Source: Caldilineaceae bacterium | GTDB lineage: Bacteria; Chloroflexota; Anaerolineae; Caldilineales; Caldilineaceae | Direction: 5' to 3' | Assembly (NCBI GenBank): GCA_020845455.1 | Contig: JADLFO010000349.1 | Span: forward strand, 1-40,907 | Length of the DNA stretch: 40,907 bases | Part shown: positions 17,150 through 24,702 of the stretch, one piece after another | Position numbering within the stretch: the first letter of the stretch is position 1 | How the letters are laid out: the number at the start of each line of letters is the position of its first letter | The notes under the pieces: generated by a model | What the model saw: only the letters and a program-made list of their open reading frames with translations | What the model was told of the DNA's origin: nothing | The model's database searches: none | Translations under genes and position numbers: made by a program

Positions 17150-18751
17150 CTAGACGCGGCTGCGCGAAAAGCTGTTGACTTCCTGTTCCGCCTGGCTGCG
17201 GCTATAGCCATACTTCTGCTGGATCAGCCCGACCAGTTTGTCATAGTCGCCTTCGATGCGGGTGAGGTCGTCGTCGGTCAGCTTGCCCCACTGCCGTTTG
17301 GCCTCCTCCTTGATCTGGTTCCAGCGCCCCTTGAGCGTCGTCCAGTTTTCGGGCGCTTTCTGACCGGCTGTCTGAGCCGTCATCTTGTCCGCCATCTTGT
17401 CTGTGGCCCGGTCGATGGTCTGGCTGGCCTTGTTTTGGGCATCGGTCTTCAGCCCTTCGCCCTCTTGCTTGGCCTTGTCCTGGGCCTTTTGAGCCGTATC
17501 CTGCAGCTCATGGGCGGCTTCCTTGCCCGCCTGTTTTACATCTTCGACCACCTTCTTGGCGGTCTGTTCCAGGTCGGGGCGAACTTCCTCCACTACACGC
17601 TGCGCCCGTTCGGCCGCATCCTGGCCCAGTTCCTTGGCCGAGTCCATCATAGAATCGCGTGTCTCGCCCACATAACGGTTTTCCATCCGCGTCTGCGGCA
17701 GCAGCATAGCGACGGCCGCACCCACGGCGAACGCCACCGCGCCGATCATCAAGGGATTGTCTTCCACCTGGTGTTCGATCTGGCGTCCTGCCTGACGCGC
17801 CTGATCGCCCATCCGCTCGCCAAGCCCCTGGCCGCGGTCGCTCATCTGCCGGCGGAAATCGCCGGCGCGGCCGCGCGTCTGATCGCCCATCTGCTCCATG
17901 CGATAGCCGATCTGCTCGCCCTCGCTGCGCACACGGTCGGCGATCTCCTCGGCCCCGCTGCGAAGCCGGTCACCCACCTGACCGGCGGCGTCGCGCACCG
18001 CATCGACTGCCTTTTCGCCGGCGCTCTGGGCTGCATCCTTGACGCTGCCGGCGATGTCCTTGGCCTTTTCACCTATCTGTTCCGCCTTCTCGCCGGCCTG
18101 CTCCTTGGCCTGCTGCGCCCAGCCGTCTTCGCGCGAACCCTGGCGCGCGCCTTCCGATGGATACGGGCCTGTGGTATAGGGGCGCTCGACGCCGGTATAG
18201 GGTCCGCCGCCGCCGCCCGCATAGCCCTGCCGCTCAGGCGAGCTAGAGCCTTGCCATTCGCCATAGGTGGGCGTGCGCCCATAGCGGTTCCACTGCTCCT
18301 CGTTCCAGTTGCCGGAACCGGCAAAGCGGGTGTCATAGCGGTCGTCGTAGCTGTAGCCCGACTCATAGCGCACGGCCCGGTCGCGCGGCACAGGCAGAGA
18401 GCGGTTGCGCTCATAGTCATAGCCATGGTCGCTGCGCCCACGCTTGGGCGATAGGGCCTCCAGCGCCAGCCAACCGAGACCGACGCCGATCAAGGCCGTT
18501 GGGATTGGGTTGTGCTTGATGGTATCTAGCATTGCAGAACTGATCTCCTCCTTGTGCCGGCGCATATAGTCTGCCATCGCCGTGCGGCTGTCGGCGACCA
18601 CGCCGCGCACGGTCTCCTGGGCCTGTTCCTTTAGCCGTTCGGGGTCCAACCGATACTGAATCTGGTTGATCTTGTCCTCCATCTGGGCGCGTGTCTGCGC
18701 GATGCCGGCCTTGATCTCTTCCGACGATTCAGGTTCGCGATAGTCGCTCAT
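17150..18751 (-). CDS. DUF3618-like / LEA-like helical / CsbD fusion protein
   Basis: This 533-residue protein combines three parts. Residues about 8-100 resemble DUF3618 (EEIKAGIAQTRAQMEDKINQ, then NPIPTALIGVGLGWLALEAL as a membrane helix at 81-100). Residues about 110-210 are Tyr/Gly/Arg-rich and likely disordered. Residues about 212-460 are Ala/Lys/Glu-rich amphipathic helix with LEA- or apolipoprotein-like periodicity, broken by a second membrane helix (DNPLMIGAVAFAVGAAVAML, 331-350). Residues 469-528 form a CsbD domain (NWTTLKGRWNQIKEEAKRQWG and LVGLIQQKYGYSRSQAE). CsbD proteins are usually about 60-residue general-stress proteins, so this fusion is unusual. It is the last gene of a stress-like operon and overlaps the preceding stop by 4 bp. 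AAGGAG lies 8 bases before ATG 18751. Confidence 0.8.
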   Translation of the reverse strand: MSDYREPESSEEIKAGIAQTRAQMEDKINQIQYRLDPERLKEQAQETVRGVVADSRTAMADYMRRHKEEISSAMLDTIKHNPIPTALIGVGLGWLALEALSPKRGRSDHGYDYERNRSLPVPRDRAVRYESGYSYDDRYDTRFAGSGNWNEEQWNRYGRTPTYGEWQGSSSPERQGYAGGGGGPYTGVERPYTTGPYPSEGARQGSREDGWAQQAKEQAGEKAEQIGEKAKDIAGSVKDAAQSAGEKAVDAVRDAAGQVGDRLRSGAEEIADRVRSEGEQIGYRMEQMGDQTRGRAGDFRRQMSDRGQGLGERMGDQARQAGRQIEHQVEDNPLMIGAVAFAVGAAVAMLLPQTRMENRYVGETRDSMMDSAKELGQDAAERAQRVVEEVRPDLEQTAKKVVEDVKQAGKEAAHELQDTAQKAQDKAKQEGEGLKTDAQNKASQTIDRATDKMADKMTAQTAGQKAPENWTTLKGRWNQIKEEAKRQWGKLTDDDLTRIEGDYDKLVGLIQQKYGYSRSQAEQEVNSFSRSRV

Positions 18752-19215
18752 GAGAGTTGCTCCTTCACCATGCGGGCGTCGTCTTTGATCGATTCAATCG
18801 TCTTGTCGGGCGTGAGGTTGACATTCTTCATGGCCGATCTGCCGCTGAAGAAGATCACTGCGCCCGCTGCCAGCGTCAACACGCCCACCAATACGGCTCC
18901 CAGCCAGTAGCTGCCAATCGCCTGGCCGACGAGGACGGCGATGCCCATCAACACGATCAGCAACCCGGCATAGGCGACAAACCCGCCGGCGGCCATCAAC
19001 TCGCCCCCACGCGTCGCCGTGGAGACCGATTCCATCGTCTCAGCCTTCGCCAGCTTGATCTCGTTACGGACCAGCGTGCTGAAGTCCTCGGTGAGCGATG
19101 TGAACAGTTCGCCGAGCGTTGGCTCCGGAGTGGAATAGACCGTTGGGTTGGGCTGTGCGCGAGCTGCATCGCGCCTCGCATCATCGTCCAATCGATCTAA
19201 ATAGGGAGGGTTCAT
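18748..19215 (-). CDS. DUF1469 / phage-holin-superfamily membrane protein
   Basis: This 155-residue protein begins with a soluble segment and an amphipathic helix (TLGELFTSLTEDFSTLVRNE, 33-52), then LAKAE, followed by two transmembrane helices (about 73-97 and 103-124). The region LVRNEIKLAKAE is the hallmark of the PF07332 (DUF1469) family. These chromosomal proteins usually stand beside DUF3618 genes and are linked to envelope stress, not phage lysis. It sits between the LEA-like gene (5-bp gap upstream) and the CsbD-fusion gene (4-bp ATGA overlap downstream), so the three are almost certainly cotranscribed and translationally coupled. Confidence 0.85.
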   Translation of the reverse strand: MNPPYLDRLDDDARRDAARAQPNPTVYSTPEPTLGELFTSLTEDFSTLVRNEIKLAKAETMESVSTATRGGELMAAGGFVAYAGLLIVLMGIAVLVGQAIGSYWLGAVLVGVLTLAAGAVIFFSGRSAMKNVNLTPDKTIESIKDDARMVKEQLS

Positions 19216-19220
19216 GCGTC

Positions 19221-20102
19221 TTACCCCTTGTTGCTCTGCCCCTGCGCGTTTTGATCACGCGCAGAAGATCCACTGCTGCCTTGGCGACTCGGCTGGTCTT
19301 GCGGGTTGCTGCGCCCGCCGCTGTAGTTGCCGCCGCCCGATTGCTCGAAACTGCGTCCTGCCCCGCTGCTTGGGTTATGACCGGTCTGCCCGTAGTTGCT
19401 GCCGGCGTCGCGATAGTCTGGGCCGCGCCCATACTCGTCACCGCGGCGGTATCCGTAGTCACGCCCTGATGCGTAGCTGCCATACCCGCGAGACTCGCCG
19501 GAATAGGAGGGGCCGGCGTAGTAGGAGCCTTGCGCGCGATAGTTGTCGTAGCCGTAGCCGCTGTAACTCTCGCCGCGGCCGCTGGGGGCGCTGGACGACT
19601 TGAAGAAGCGTCCCACCAAGAAGCCTGCGGCCAGCGCGCCCGCCACAAACATTTCCGGCTGGCGATAGGCCAAGCTCTTGACTTCGCCGGCCAGTTGCCT
19701 CAAGTCCTTGCCTTCGAGGTAGTGCGAAAAACGTTCCACCTGATCCGCCGCAGCGCTGGTATACTGGGCAATGGCGTCGTCGTCCTGGTTTTGTAGTTCA
19801 CGGCTCGTCTGGCGCAGCGCCGATGCGACGCCGTCCAGCCGTGAGACTGCCTGGGATTTGCGCGTGTCGAACTCGTCCGACGCGCGCATCTTCGCCTCTT
19901 CGGTCAACTCCGACGCCTTTTGCTTGGCCTGGCCCACCGCTTCGCCGGCCTTGTGCTTGGCATCTTCGGCGATCTCGGCTGCCCTTTGTTTGCCCTGTTC
20001 GACGGCCTGTTCGCCCTGCTCGCGCGCCGATGCCATCTGTGATGGCTGTTGGCTTGACCGCGAACTGTTGCTCATGCTTTGGTTGCTGCGCTCGTTCTCC
20101 AT
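19221..20102 (-). CDS. LEA-like helical membrane protein
   Basis: This 293-residue protein has a Ser/Gln-rich start, an alanine- and lysine-rich amphipathic helix with 11-residue-like repeats (AREQGEQAVEQGKQRAAEIAE onward, about 26-105), one transmembrane helix (MFVAGALAAGFLVGRFF, 151-167) and a long Gly/Tyr/Ser/Arg-rich disordered tail (about 175-293). LEA-like helices of this type protect membranes or proteins during desiccation or osmotic stress in other organisms. Here that is an inference from composition. The helical part and membrane anchor resemble those of the CsbD-fusion protein two genes downstream, suggesting related partners on the same membrane. AAAGGAAA precedes ATG 20102. Confidence 0.75.
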   Translation of the reverse strand: MENERSNQSMSNSSRSSQQPSQMASAREQGEQAVEQGKQRAAEIAEDAKHKAGEAVGQAKQKASELTEEAKMRASDEFDTRKSQAVSRLDGVASALRQTSRELQNQDDDAIAQYTSAAADQVERFSHYLEGKDLRQLAGEVKSLAYRQPEMFVAGALAAGFLVGRFFKSSSAPSGRGESYSGYGYDNYRAQGSYYAGPSYSGESRGYGSYASGRDYGYRRGDEYGRGPDYRDAGSNYGQTGHNPSSGAGRSFEQSGGGNYSGGRSNPQDQPSRQGSSGSSARDQNAQGQSNKG

Positions 20103-20440
20103 AGCTTGTTTCCTTTCAAACCCATACCGTACCTGCCGGACTGTCCGATCTCACACGGTTATTTCATCCGATGTTCTGTTGCGTCCATCGGGGGCTGCGC
20201 CGATAGGCAGAAGGGGCCTCTGCGCCATGCCAAGATAGCGCGCGACAACGGTGCGATTCCATGCGTGGGGGTACAGACGTTAGGCACAACACGGGACACA
20301 AAAAACGGGGCGACCGCAGCGCAAACGCGCAGCATCTTGACAGCTATATCAGGCCGTCAGCCATGCTACAATGTTGGAACAAGGAGGGCCGGCGGACTCG
20401 CCGGGTATGGGGAGAACAGCGTTGGGATTCGGCGCGGTGA
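20103..20440. other. Intergenic region upstream of the stress operon
   Basis: This 338-bp gap has no convincing coding frame. The part next to 20103 must carry the leader of the stress operon, but no standard minus-strand -35/-10 pair stands out, which leaves room for an alternative sigma factor. On the plus strand TTGACA (about 20337) and an extended -10-like TGCTACAAT (about 20364) occur, but their spacing is 24 bp, too long for one promoter. Confidence 0.45.
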
Positions 20441-20479
20441 AGCAGTGCTGTGGAGCAGTGCTGTGGAGCAGTGCTATAG
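20441..20479. repeat. Three tandem 13-bp repeats at a gene end
   Basis: AGCAGTGCTGTGG occurs twice exactly (20441-20453, 20454-20466), followed by AGCAGTGCTATAG (20467-20479). The third copy contains the stop codon of the gene at 20474-20992. This looks like replication slippage; a function in transcript ending is possible but not shown. Confidence 0.9.
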
Positions 20480-20992
20480 ATCGGCAATATGATCGATCAG
20501 CCGGTCAAGCTGCCGCAGCGGCGTAGACCGGCGCAGAGCAGCGGCAGACGGCGCTGACGGTGCGCGGGGTGGCTGCGCGCCGGCCGTGCTTGTAGCGGCC
20601 GTGTTTGTGGCGGCCGTGCGCCCGGTCGATAGGCTCTCGTCCAGCAACCGCCCGCCGACCGCCACACCGTTGTGCAGCAGCAGATACTGCGCCCAGTGGG
20701 CTTGGCGGCGCTTGACGCGAAAATAGAATTCGCCGCCGGCATAGCCCCAGCCCCAGGTCGCGATGCCGTTGGCGCGCAGCAGCGCCGCCACTTCATCCGG
20801 CGGCCAGGCCCCGCGTGCATCGACAAAGAAGGGCCAGGCGTTGAACCCGGTCAGCGCCGCCAAGCCTTCGCGCACCAGGCCCCACAGCCCGCCGCGCGCC
20901 CATGCGCCGCTCCAGTCGGCATGGGTCAACCCGCCCAGGATCGAGCCAAAGAAGACTGTAAGATTTTGGGGGAGATAACGCAGACTAAGCAT
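20474..20992 (-). CDS. Hypothetical protein
   Basis: This 172-residue protein is not assigned to a family I recognise. From ATG 20992 it opens with MLSLRYLPQNLTVFFGSILGG, a possible amphipathic or membrane-associated stretch, then a Trp/Gly-rich central region (WSGAWARGGLWG, IATWGWGYAGGEFYFRVKRRQ) that looks like a compact domain. It ends in an Ala/Thr/Pro-rich, likely disordered tail of about 60 residues before LDRLIDHIADL. The central part GAWPPDEVAALLRANGIATWG resembles a two-helix plus beta hairpin unit. The upstream extension to 21151 was rejected since it is low in conservation-like features. It is divergent from the two-helix membrane gene at 21137. Confidence 0.6.
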   Translation of the reverse strand: MLSLRYLPQNLTVFFGSILGGLTHADWSGAWARGGLWGLVREGLAALTGFNAWPFFVDARGAWPPDEVAALLRANGIATWGWGYAGGEFYFRVKRRQAHWAQYLLLHNGVAVGGRLLDESLSTGRTAATNTAATSTAGAQPPRAPSAPSAAALRRSTPLRQLDRLIDHIADL

Positions 20993-21136
20993 GAAAGTGA
21001 ACCTTTTCGCCTCCTGCCCATGATGACGGTCGGCGGGCCAAAAGGATATGCGGCACGCCCGGATCGGGCCTGATGGCCGCCAAAGAACATCCGTTCTGAT
21101 CCTAGCAGAAAAGTTGCCTTTGTCAATCCCCCATCC

Positions 21137-21439
21137 ATGGAAGATCTTCAATCCGTCTTGGATACCTATTTACTTGACCGGACGTTTGTTTCGGGGTTTG
21201 TGGCAGGGATAGCCGCGACGTTGCTCTTTGCCTTCTTGATGGGGCGGGTGGTCGCGCTCTGGAACAGGCTGCTCCAGCCTTTCAAACCGATCCAGAAACC
21301 GGGCCGGCTGCCTACCGAGACGGCGCCCAGCCCCGCCGCCCAGTTCATGAGCTGGCTTGGATCGGTCTTGATGTTGATTCTGTTCTTGACGATTGTCGGC
21401 CTGCTGCTCTGGCAAGTTTTGGGCGGGTCAAGCGGGTAA
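21137..21439 (+). CDS. Small two-helix membrane protein
   Basis: This 100-residue protein has two clear transmembrane helices (about 17-41, VSGFVAGIAATLLFAFLMG, and about 71-95, SWLGSVLMLILFLTIVGLLLW) joined by a proline-rich basic loop (PFKPIQKPGRLPTETAPSP). No family is recognised. The loop charge suggests both ends face out or the loop faces the cytoplasm. ATG 21137 lies 144 bp from the divergent hypothetical gene, and the gene converges on the DUF6504-like gene with 25 bp between stops. Confidence 0.65.
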   Translation: MEDLQSVLDTYLLDRTFVSGFVAGIAATLLFAFLMGRVVALWNRLLQPFKPIQKPGRLPTETAPSPAAQFMSWLGSVLMLILFLTIVGLLLWQVLGGSSG

Positions 21440-21464
21440 GCAGCCTTGCTCTAGATGGGGGCAG

Positions 21465-21734
21465 CTAGACGGCCAGATCGCGCAGCCAGCCGCGATGTAC
21501 CGTCCACTGGTTGCCGGCGGGGTCCCAGTGCAATTCATAGGTGTTGTCGTCCACCGTCATGATCAGAAAACAGCGCACCGTGCGCCCCTCGATGCGCTCC
21601 TCCCACTGGCGGCCCACATCGCTGACATAGCGTGAGCGCCCGCGCCACAAAAAGGAGGTCGGGCGCACCTCGCCGCTGGGCAGCATCCGCACCAAAACAT
21701 CCACCGGCTCGTCGATCAACACTTCACTTCTCAT
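21465..21734 (-). CDS. DUF6504-like small protein
   Basis: From ATG 21734 the protein has 89 residues: [33 protein letters not shown], then [18 protein letters not shown]. The FLWRGRxYxV core with following Trp residues resembles DUF6504, a small beta-rich family often beside DNA polymerase IV-like or repair genes in other phyla. That neighbour is not present. The start overlaps the 3' end of pncC by 11 bp, so the two are probably translationally coupled. The longer frame to 21908 lies entirely within pncC and is not credible. Confidence 0.6.
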   Translation of the reverse strand: MRSEVLIDEPVDVLVRMLPSGEVRPTSFLWRGRSRYVSDVGRQWEERIEGRTVRCFLIMTVDDNTYELHWDPAGNQWTVHRGWLRDLAV

Positions 21735-22326
21735 GCGTTTTTTCCTTCCCTGGCCGCGGCGCTGCGCTCTGCCCGGCAGGACCGCGCCGGGCAAGATAGT
21801 CGAGCAGCATCTGCAGCGCCACTTGCGCGCTGAGCAGCTTATTGCCGCTGCGGTCGGTCTGCCAGACCCAGTGTGCGCCCTGCTCATAGCCGTCCGCCGC
21901 ACTGACATGCAGATAGACCGTACCTACCGGCTTGGTGGACGTCGCCCCGCCCGGCCCGGCAATGCCGGTGATCGAGACCGCCACATCCACGCCATAGAGC
22001 CGCCGCGCGCCGGCGGCCATCTGCGCCGCGGCGGGCGCGCTCACCGCGCCGTCCGTAGCCAAGGTCTGCTCGGCTACGCCCAAGATTCGCGCCTTGGCAG
22101 CGTTGCTATAGGTGATCGCCCCGCCCATAAAATAGGCTGAACTGCCCGCGATCTCGGTGAGCAGATGGCCCACCAGCCCGCCAGTGCAGCTTTCGGCGGT
22201 GGCGCAGGTCAGCCCGGCGCGCAGCATCTGCTCGCCCAGGCGTTGGGCCAGGGCGGTCAATTCGTCATAGGTTGGAACGGCCAGGCTCATTGGCGTAGAT
22301 ATGGCATCAGTCATAGTGTCAGTCAT
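21724..22326 (-). CDS. pncC: Nicotinamide-nucleotide amidase (CinA C-terminal domain, PncC)
   Basis: This 200-residue stand-alone CinA C-terminal domain has the conserved [20 protein letters not shown] stretch with the active-site serine and cysteine region, [11 protein letters not shown], and the GIAGPGG motif. The enzyme deamidates nicotinamide mononucleotide to nicotinate mononucleotide in NAD recycling. It lacks the N-terminal molybdopterin-binding-like (COG1058) domain of full CinA. AAGGAG lies 8 bases upstream of ATG 22326. The downstream gene starts within its last codons. An expected recA or pgsA neighbour is absent. Confidence 0.9.
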   Translation of the reverse strand: MTDTMTDAISTPMSLAVPTYDELTALAQRLGEQMLRAGLTCATAESCTGGLVGHLLTEIAGSSAYFMGGAITYSNAAKARILGVAEQTLATDGAVSAPAAAQMAAGARRLYGVDVAVSITGIAGPGGATSTKPVGTVYLHVSAADGYEQGAHWVWQTDRSGNKLLSAQVALQMLLDYLARRGPAGQSAAPRPGKEKTHEK

Positions 22327-22399
22327 GGCGCAGGCTCCTTGTGCGCCTAGTGTAGCCGCAAACCGGGCGCACGCAAAGCCGTAGGGGGTCTGCGGGGGA

Positions 22400-23611
22400 T
22401 TAGCGTTCGGCGAGGATCATGATGCGCTCATCGCCCTGCCGGGTAAAGATCACCACGCCCGGGCGACCACCGGGCCGCAGCTTGAGCCGCCCGCGCAACG
22501 ATTCCGGGGCAAAGGGCGCGCCGCGTTTTTTCAGTTCCACCTGGCCGATCTCCAATGCTGCCAGCCGCGCCTGTAATTGTTTGAGGCTAAACGGGTGGAT
22601 TTCCAACACGCGAAAAGACTGGGCCAGCGGCGTTGCACGCCGTTCATGCGACACCAGATAGGCGATCTGCGCGTCGAAAAGATGGGCGTCCAATTGGGCG
22701 CACAACTCGGCAAAGGCCCCGGCGCGGATCACCGCCGGGTCCGGCTCGTGGAGCGTCATGTCGGGCCGCAGCGGGCCGAGCGGGGGCGTTTCGCCGTGGG
22801 CGACCAGTGTATGCCATGCGTGGCCGTCATGCACTGCGGCCCAGCGCCCCGGCCCCGCCAAGGGACCGAACCAGAGCACCGCCTCTTTGCATATGCCCTC
22901 ATGGCTGATGAACTCCACGCCGCAGCCGGGGGGCAGTTCGCGGGCGTCAACGCCGGGCATCACCTTGACGCCCAGGCCGGGCACGGTCTGCTGCAGCGCC
23001 AGCAGCGCGGGCAGCGGCGGCTGGATGCTATCCAGCCGGAAGATGCGTCTGCCCCCGGCGCGGCGCGCCGGGTCGGCAAAGGCGGCTGCGGCAGCGGGAA
23101 GATCGCCCGCGGCCAGCGCCGCGCTCCAGTTGGCTTGGTGAAAGGTCACCTGATCCGTCAGCCCCAGCGCGGCCACATTGGCCTGAGCCAGCCGCAGCCG
23201 CAGCGGGTCCACCTCATAGGCGATGACACGGCGCAGCCGGGCCAGCGCCAGCGTATCGCCGCCGATGCCGCAGCCCAGATCCAACACAGGGCCGGGCGGC
23301 GCGTGGCGGTCGATCCAGGCGGCGCGGTGTTCGGCAATGGGGCGGGCCGTGGCCTGTTCCAGCGCCTCGGCGGTAAAGAACAGCCGGTCGGCTTCGGGAA
23401 ATTTGGCGGCGGCCTGGCGGCGCAGCCGCACCAAAGCCAGCAGCGCGCCCGCATCTTCCGCCGCATACTCGCGGCGCAGGGCAGCCAGTTGGGCGGGCAG
23501 CTGCGCCGCGTCGACGCCTTGCGCCGCCAGCGCGGCCGCCGCCCGCTGTCCCTGGGGCGAGAGCAGAAAATCAAGCGTGCGTAGGTTGATGGCAGCGCCA
23601 AAGTCAGACAT
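22400..23611 (-). CDS. Class I SAM-dependent methyltransferase with THUMP-like C-terminal domain
   Basis: This 403-residue protein has an N-terminal helical domain with the family pattern ([40 protein letters not shown]), a Rossmann methyltransferase core with [12 protein letters not shown] at 109-120 as the SAM-binding glycine loop, and a C-terminal THUMP-like domain ([28 protein letters not shown]). The family occurs widely in Actinobacteria and Chloroflexota, and an RNA or nucleotide substrate is assumed but not shown. The start ATG 23611 ([13 protein letters not shown]) is preferred to TTG 23620. No strong ribosome site is seen, so the start is less certain than the body. Confidence 0.82.
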   Translation of the reverse strand: MSDFGAAINLRTLDFLLSPQGQRAAAALAAQGVDAAQLPAQLAALRREYAAEDAGALLALVRLRRQAAAKFPEADRLFFTAEALEQATARPIAEHRAAWIDRHAPPGPVLDLGCGIGGDTLALARLRRVIAYEVDPLRLRLAQANVAALGLTDQVTFHQANWSAALAAGDLPAAAAAFADPARRAGGRRIFRLDSIQPPLPALLALQQTVPGLGVKVMPGVDARELPPGCGVEFISHEGICKEAVLWFGPLAGPGRWAAVHDGHAWHTLVAHGETPPLGPLRPDMTLHEPDPAVIRAGAFAELCAQLDAHLFDAQIAYLVSHERRATPLAQSFRVLEIHPFSLKQLQARLAALEIGQVELKKRGAPFAPESLRGRLKLRPGGRPGVVIFTRQGDERIMILAER

Positions 23612-23665
23612 AAGCAGCAACAGGCACAGCAGTAACGGGCATAGGACAAGGCGAACGGCGGCGGG

Positions 23666-23823
23666 TCAGCGGTTCTGGGCCAGCCGGAAGGTGCGGCGCG
23701 CTGTGGGTCGATCTGGGTGACCCGCACCTGCGCCCACAGGATTGGCCCCTGCCGGCGGCTGCCCAGCAGGTGGACGACCGCGCCTTCGGCCAAACGCTGC
23801 ACCACCTGTGCATATCTGCATCG
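23666..23823 (-). pseudogene. Possible short gene remnant with frameshift
   Basis: On the minus strand one frame from 23823 reads QVVQRLAEGAVVHLLGSRR, then GPILWAQVRVTQIDPQ, with third codon positions almost all G or C as in the real genes here. The coding signal then jumps frame to RRTFRLAQNR and stops at TGA (complement of 23666-23668). A net change of one or two bases separates the parts. No start with a ribosome site is seen and TGA lies just upstream in frame. It may be the remains of a C-terminal OB- or S1-like domain, or a chance pattern. No family is assigned. Confidence 0.3.
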
Positions 23824-23848
23824 TCAGATTTGTGTAGGGAAACGTACC

Positions 23849-23877
23849 TTGACGAATCCGGCGCGTGCCGCTAAGAT
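23849..23877 (+). promoter_or_regulatory. Promoter with long leader before the coiled-coil gene
   Basis: TTGACG (23849-23854) and TAAGAT (23872-23877) are spaced 17 bp, the same pair as at the tRNA-Arg promoter. Transcription would start near 23884, about 250 bp before the next start codon at 24137. Confidence 0.72.
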
Positions 23878-23883
23878 GGTACT

Positions 23884-24136
23884 GCTATACTACGCCCACG
23901 GGCGTCCCCAACCCTCACCGGAGAGGGAGCAACAACCGACAACCGAGCTATGCGGTCGATCATCGGCGCAGGTTTATCGTTCCGGCGCTTGATCCGATTT
24001 TCACGAAAGCCGGCGCATCGGTTAAGATTGGGGCCACCTGTCCTGCGTTGCCCGTCTTGTGCCGCGCAGATGTCATGGGAGCATTCGTCGTTCATCTCGA
24101 TAGGTTAGTATTTCGCTAGGTTGAGGAAGGAGTCAC
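23884..24136 (+). other. Long untranslated leader or small RNA region
   Basis: About 250 bp between the predicted start site and ATG 24137 have no good coding frame. Near its 5' end are hairpin-prone runs, ACGCCC/GGGCGT (about 23893-23908) and CCCTC/GAGGG (about 23915-23930). The last 20 bp carry GGAAGGAG for the next gene. It could be a regulated leader, a separate RNA, or plain intergenic DNA with a second promoter nearer the gene (TTAGTAT near 24104). Confidence 0.35.
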
Positions 24137-24640
24137 ATGAGCGTTCACAATGAGTCACTGGATATGGCCAGACCGGTTGAGCGAGCCCAGGAACCGCCTG
24201 AAATTGAATACAATGCGGTCCGCAACGACTCGCTGACCATGTTCGGCGCAGCTATTGGGGGAGCCATTTTAGGCATGTTGTTGACCCTATTGGTCTTGGC
24301 AGTCATCAACGGCGGCACCCTCAGCTTCAGCGGCGGCGAACGGCTGGACGTATTGGAAGCCAGTGTGGCCCGCATTGACGAAAACGTGGGCGCCGTCAGC
24401 TATAACGTAGACGTCGTGGCCGAGCAGGCGCGCACGCTTCAGGGGCAACTCGCGACCGTGGAATCTGACCTCCGCTCCGAGTTGGCAACCGACCGCCAAA
24501 ACGTGGCGCAGTTGCAGCAGGCCGTGGATAAGCTGAATGTGGCAAGCGACCAGTTCACCACCTTCCTCACCGCGCTGGAACGTGCCCTGAGCGAGGCGAC
24601 CAGCGCCTTGGACGAGACGCAGGGCGCCACCGGCCAATAA
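24137..24640 (+). CDS. Single-pass membrane protein with coiled coil
   Basis: This 167-residue protein has an acidic N-terminal cytoplasmic part, one transmembrane helix (about 35-58, [21 protein letters not shown]) and an extracytoplasmic or cytoplasmic coiled coil (about 69-160: [21 protein letters not shown], then [19 protein letters not shown]). No family is recognised. The GGAAGGAG sequence lies about 5 bases before ATG 24137. It is flanked by its own promoter candidate and a strong terminator, so it is probably a single-gene unit. Confidence 0.75.
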   Translation: MSVHNESLDMARPVERAQEPPEIEYNAVRNDSLTMFGAAIGGAILGMLLTLLVLAVINGGTLSFSGGERLDVLEASVARIDENVGAVSYNVDVVAEQARTLQGQLATVESDLRSELATDRQNVAQLQQAVDKLNVASDQFTTFLTALERALSEATSALDETQGATGQ

Positions 24641-24667
24641 CTCGTCGCACACAAGCATATACCCCAA

Positions 24668-24702
24668 GGGGGCTGCATCCTGTCAGATGCAGCCCCCTTT
24701 TT
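24668..24702 (+). terminator. Intrinsic terminator after the coiled-coil gene
   Basis: A perfect 12-bp stem (GGGGGCTGCATC, 24668-24679, with GATGCAGCCCCC, 24686-24697) has a 6-nt loop and is followed by TTTTT. It directly abuts the convergent rsmD stop codon at 24701. Confidence 0.95.

Noticed and set aside
16119-17150. Integrative element inserted at tRNA-Arg
   Set aside because: No duplicated tRNA 3' end, integrase or excisionase could be found in the window.
18748-19215. Phage holin, thus prophage remnant
   Set aside because: The DUF1469 family is named after the holin superfamily but is chromosomal beside DUF3618-like genes. No other phage genes occur here.
20337-20369. Plus-strand promoter TTGACA with TACAAT
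   Set aside because: The spacer is 24 bp, too long, and no gene follows on that strand within 700 bp.
23604-23813. A 69-residue protein in front of the methyltransferase
   Set aside because: Its frame has poor codon use, while the better coding signal runs in another frame and breaks; no ribosome site is present.
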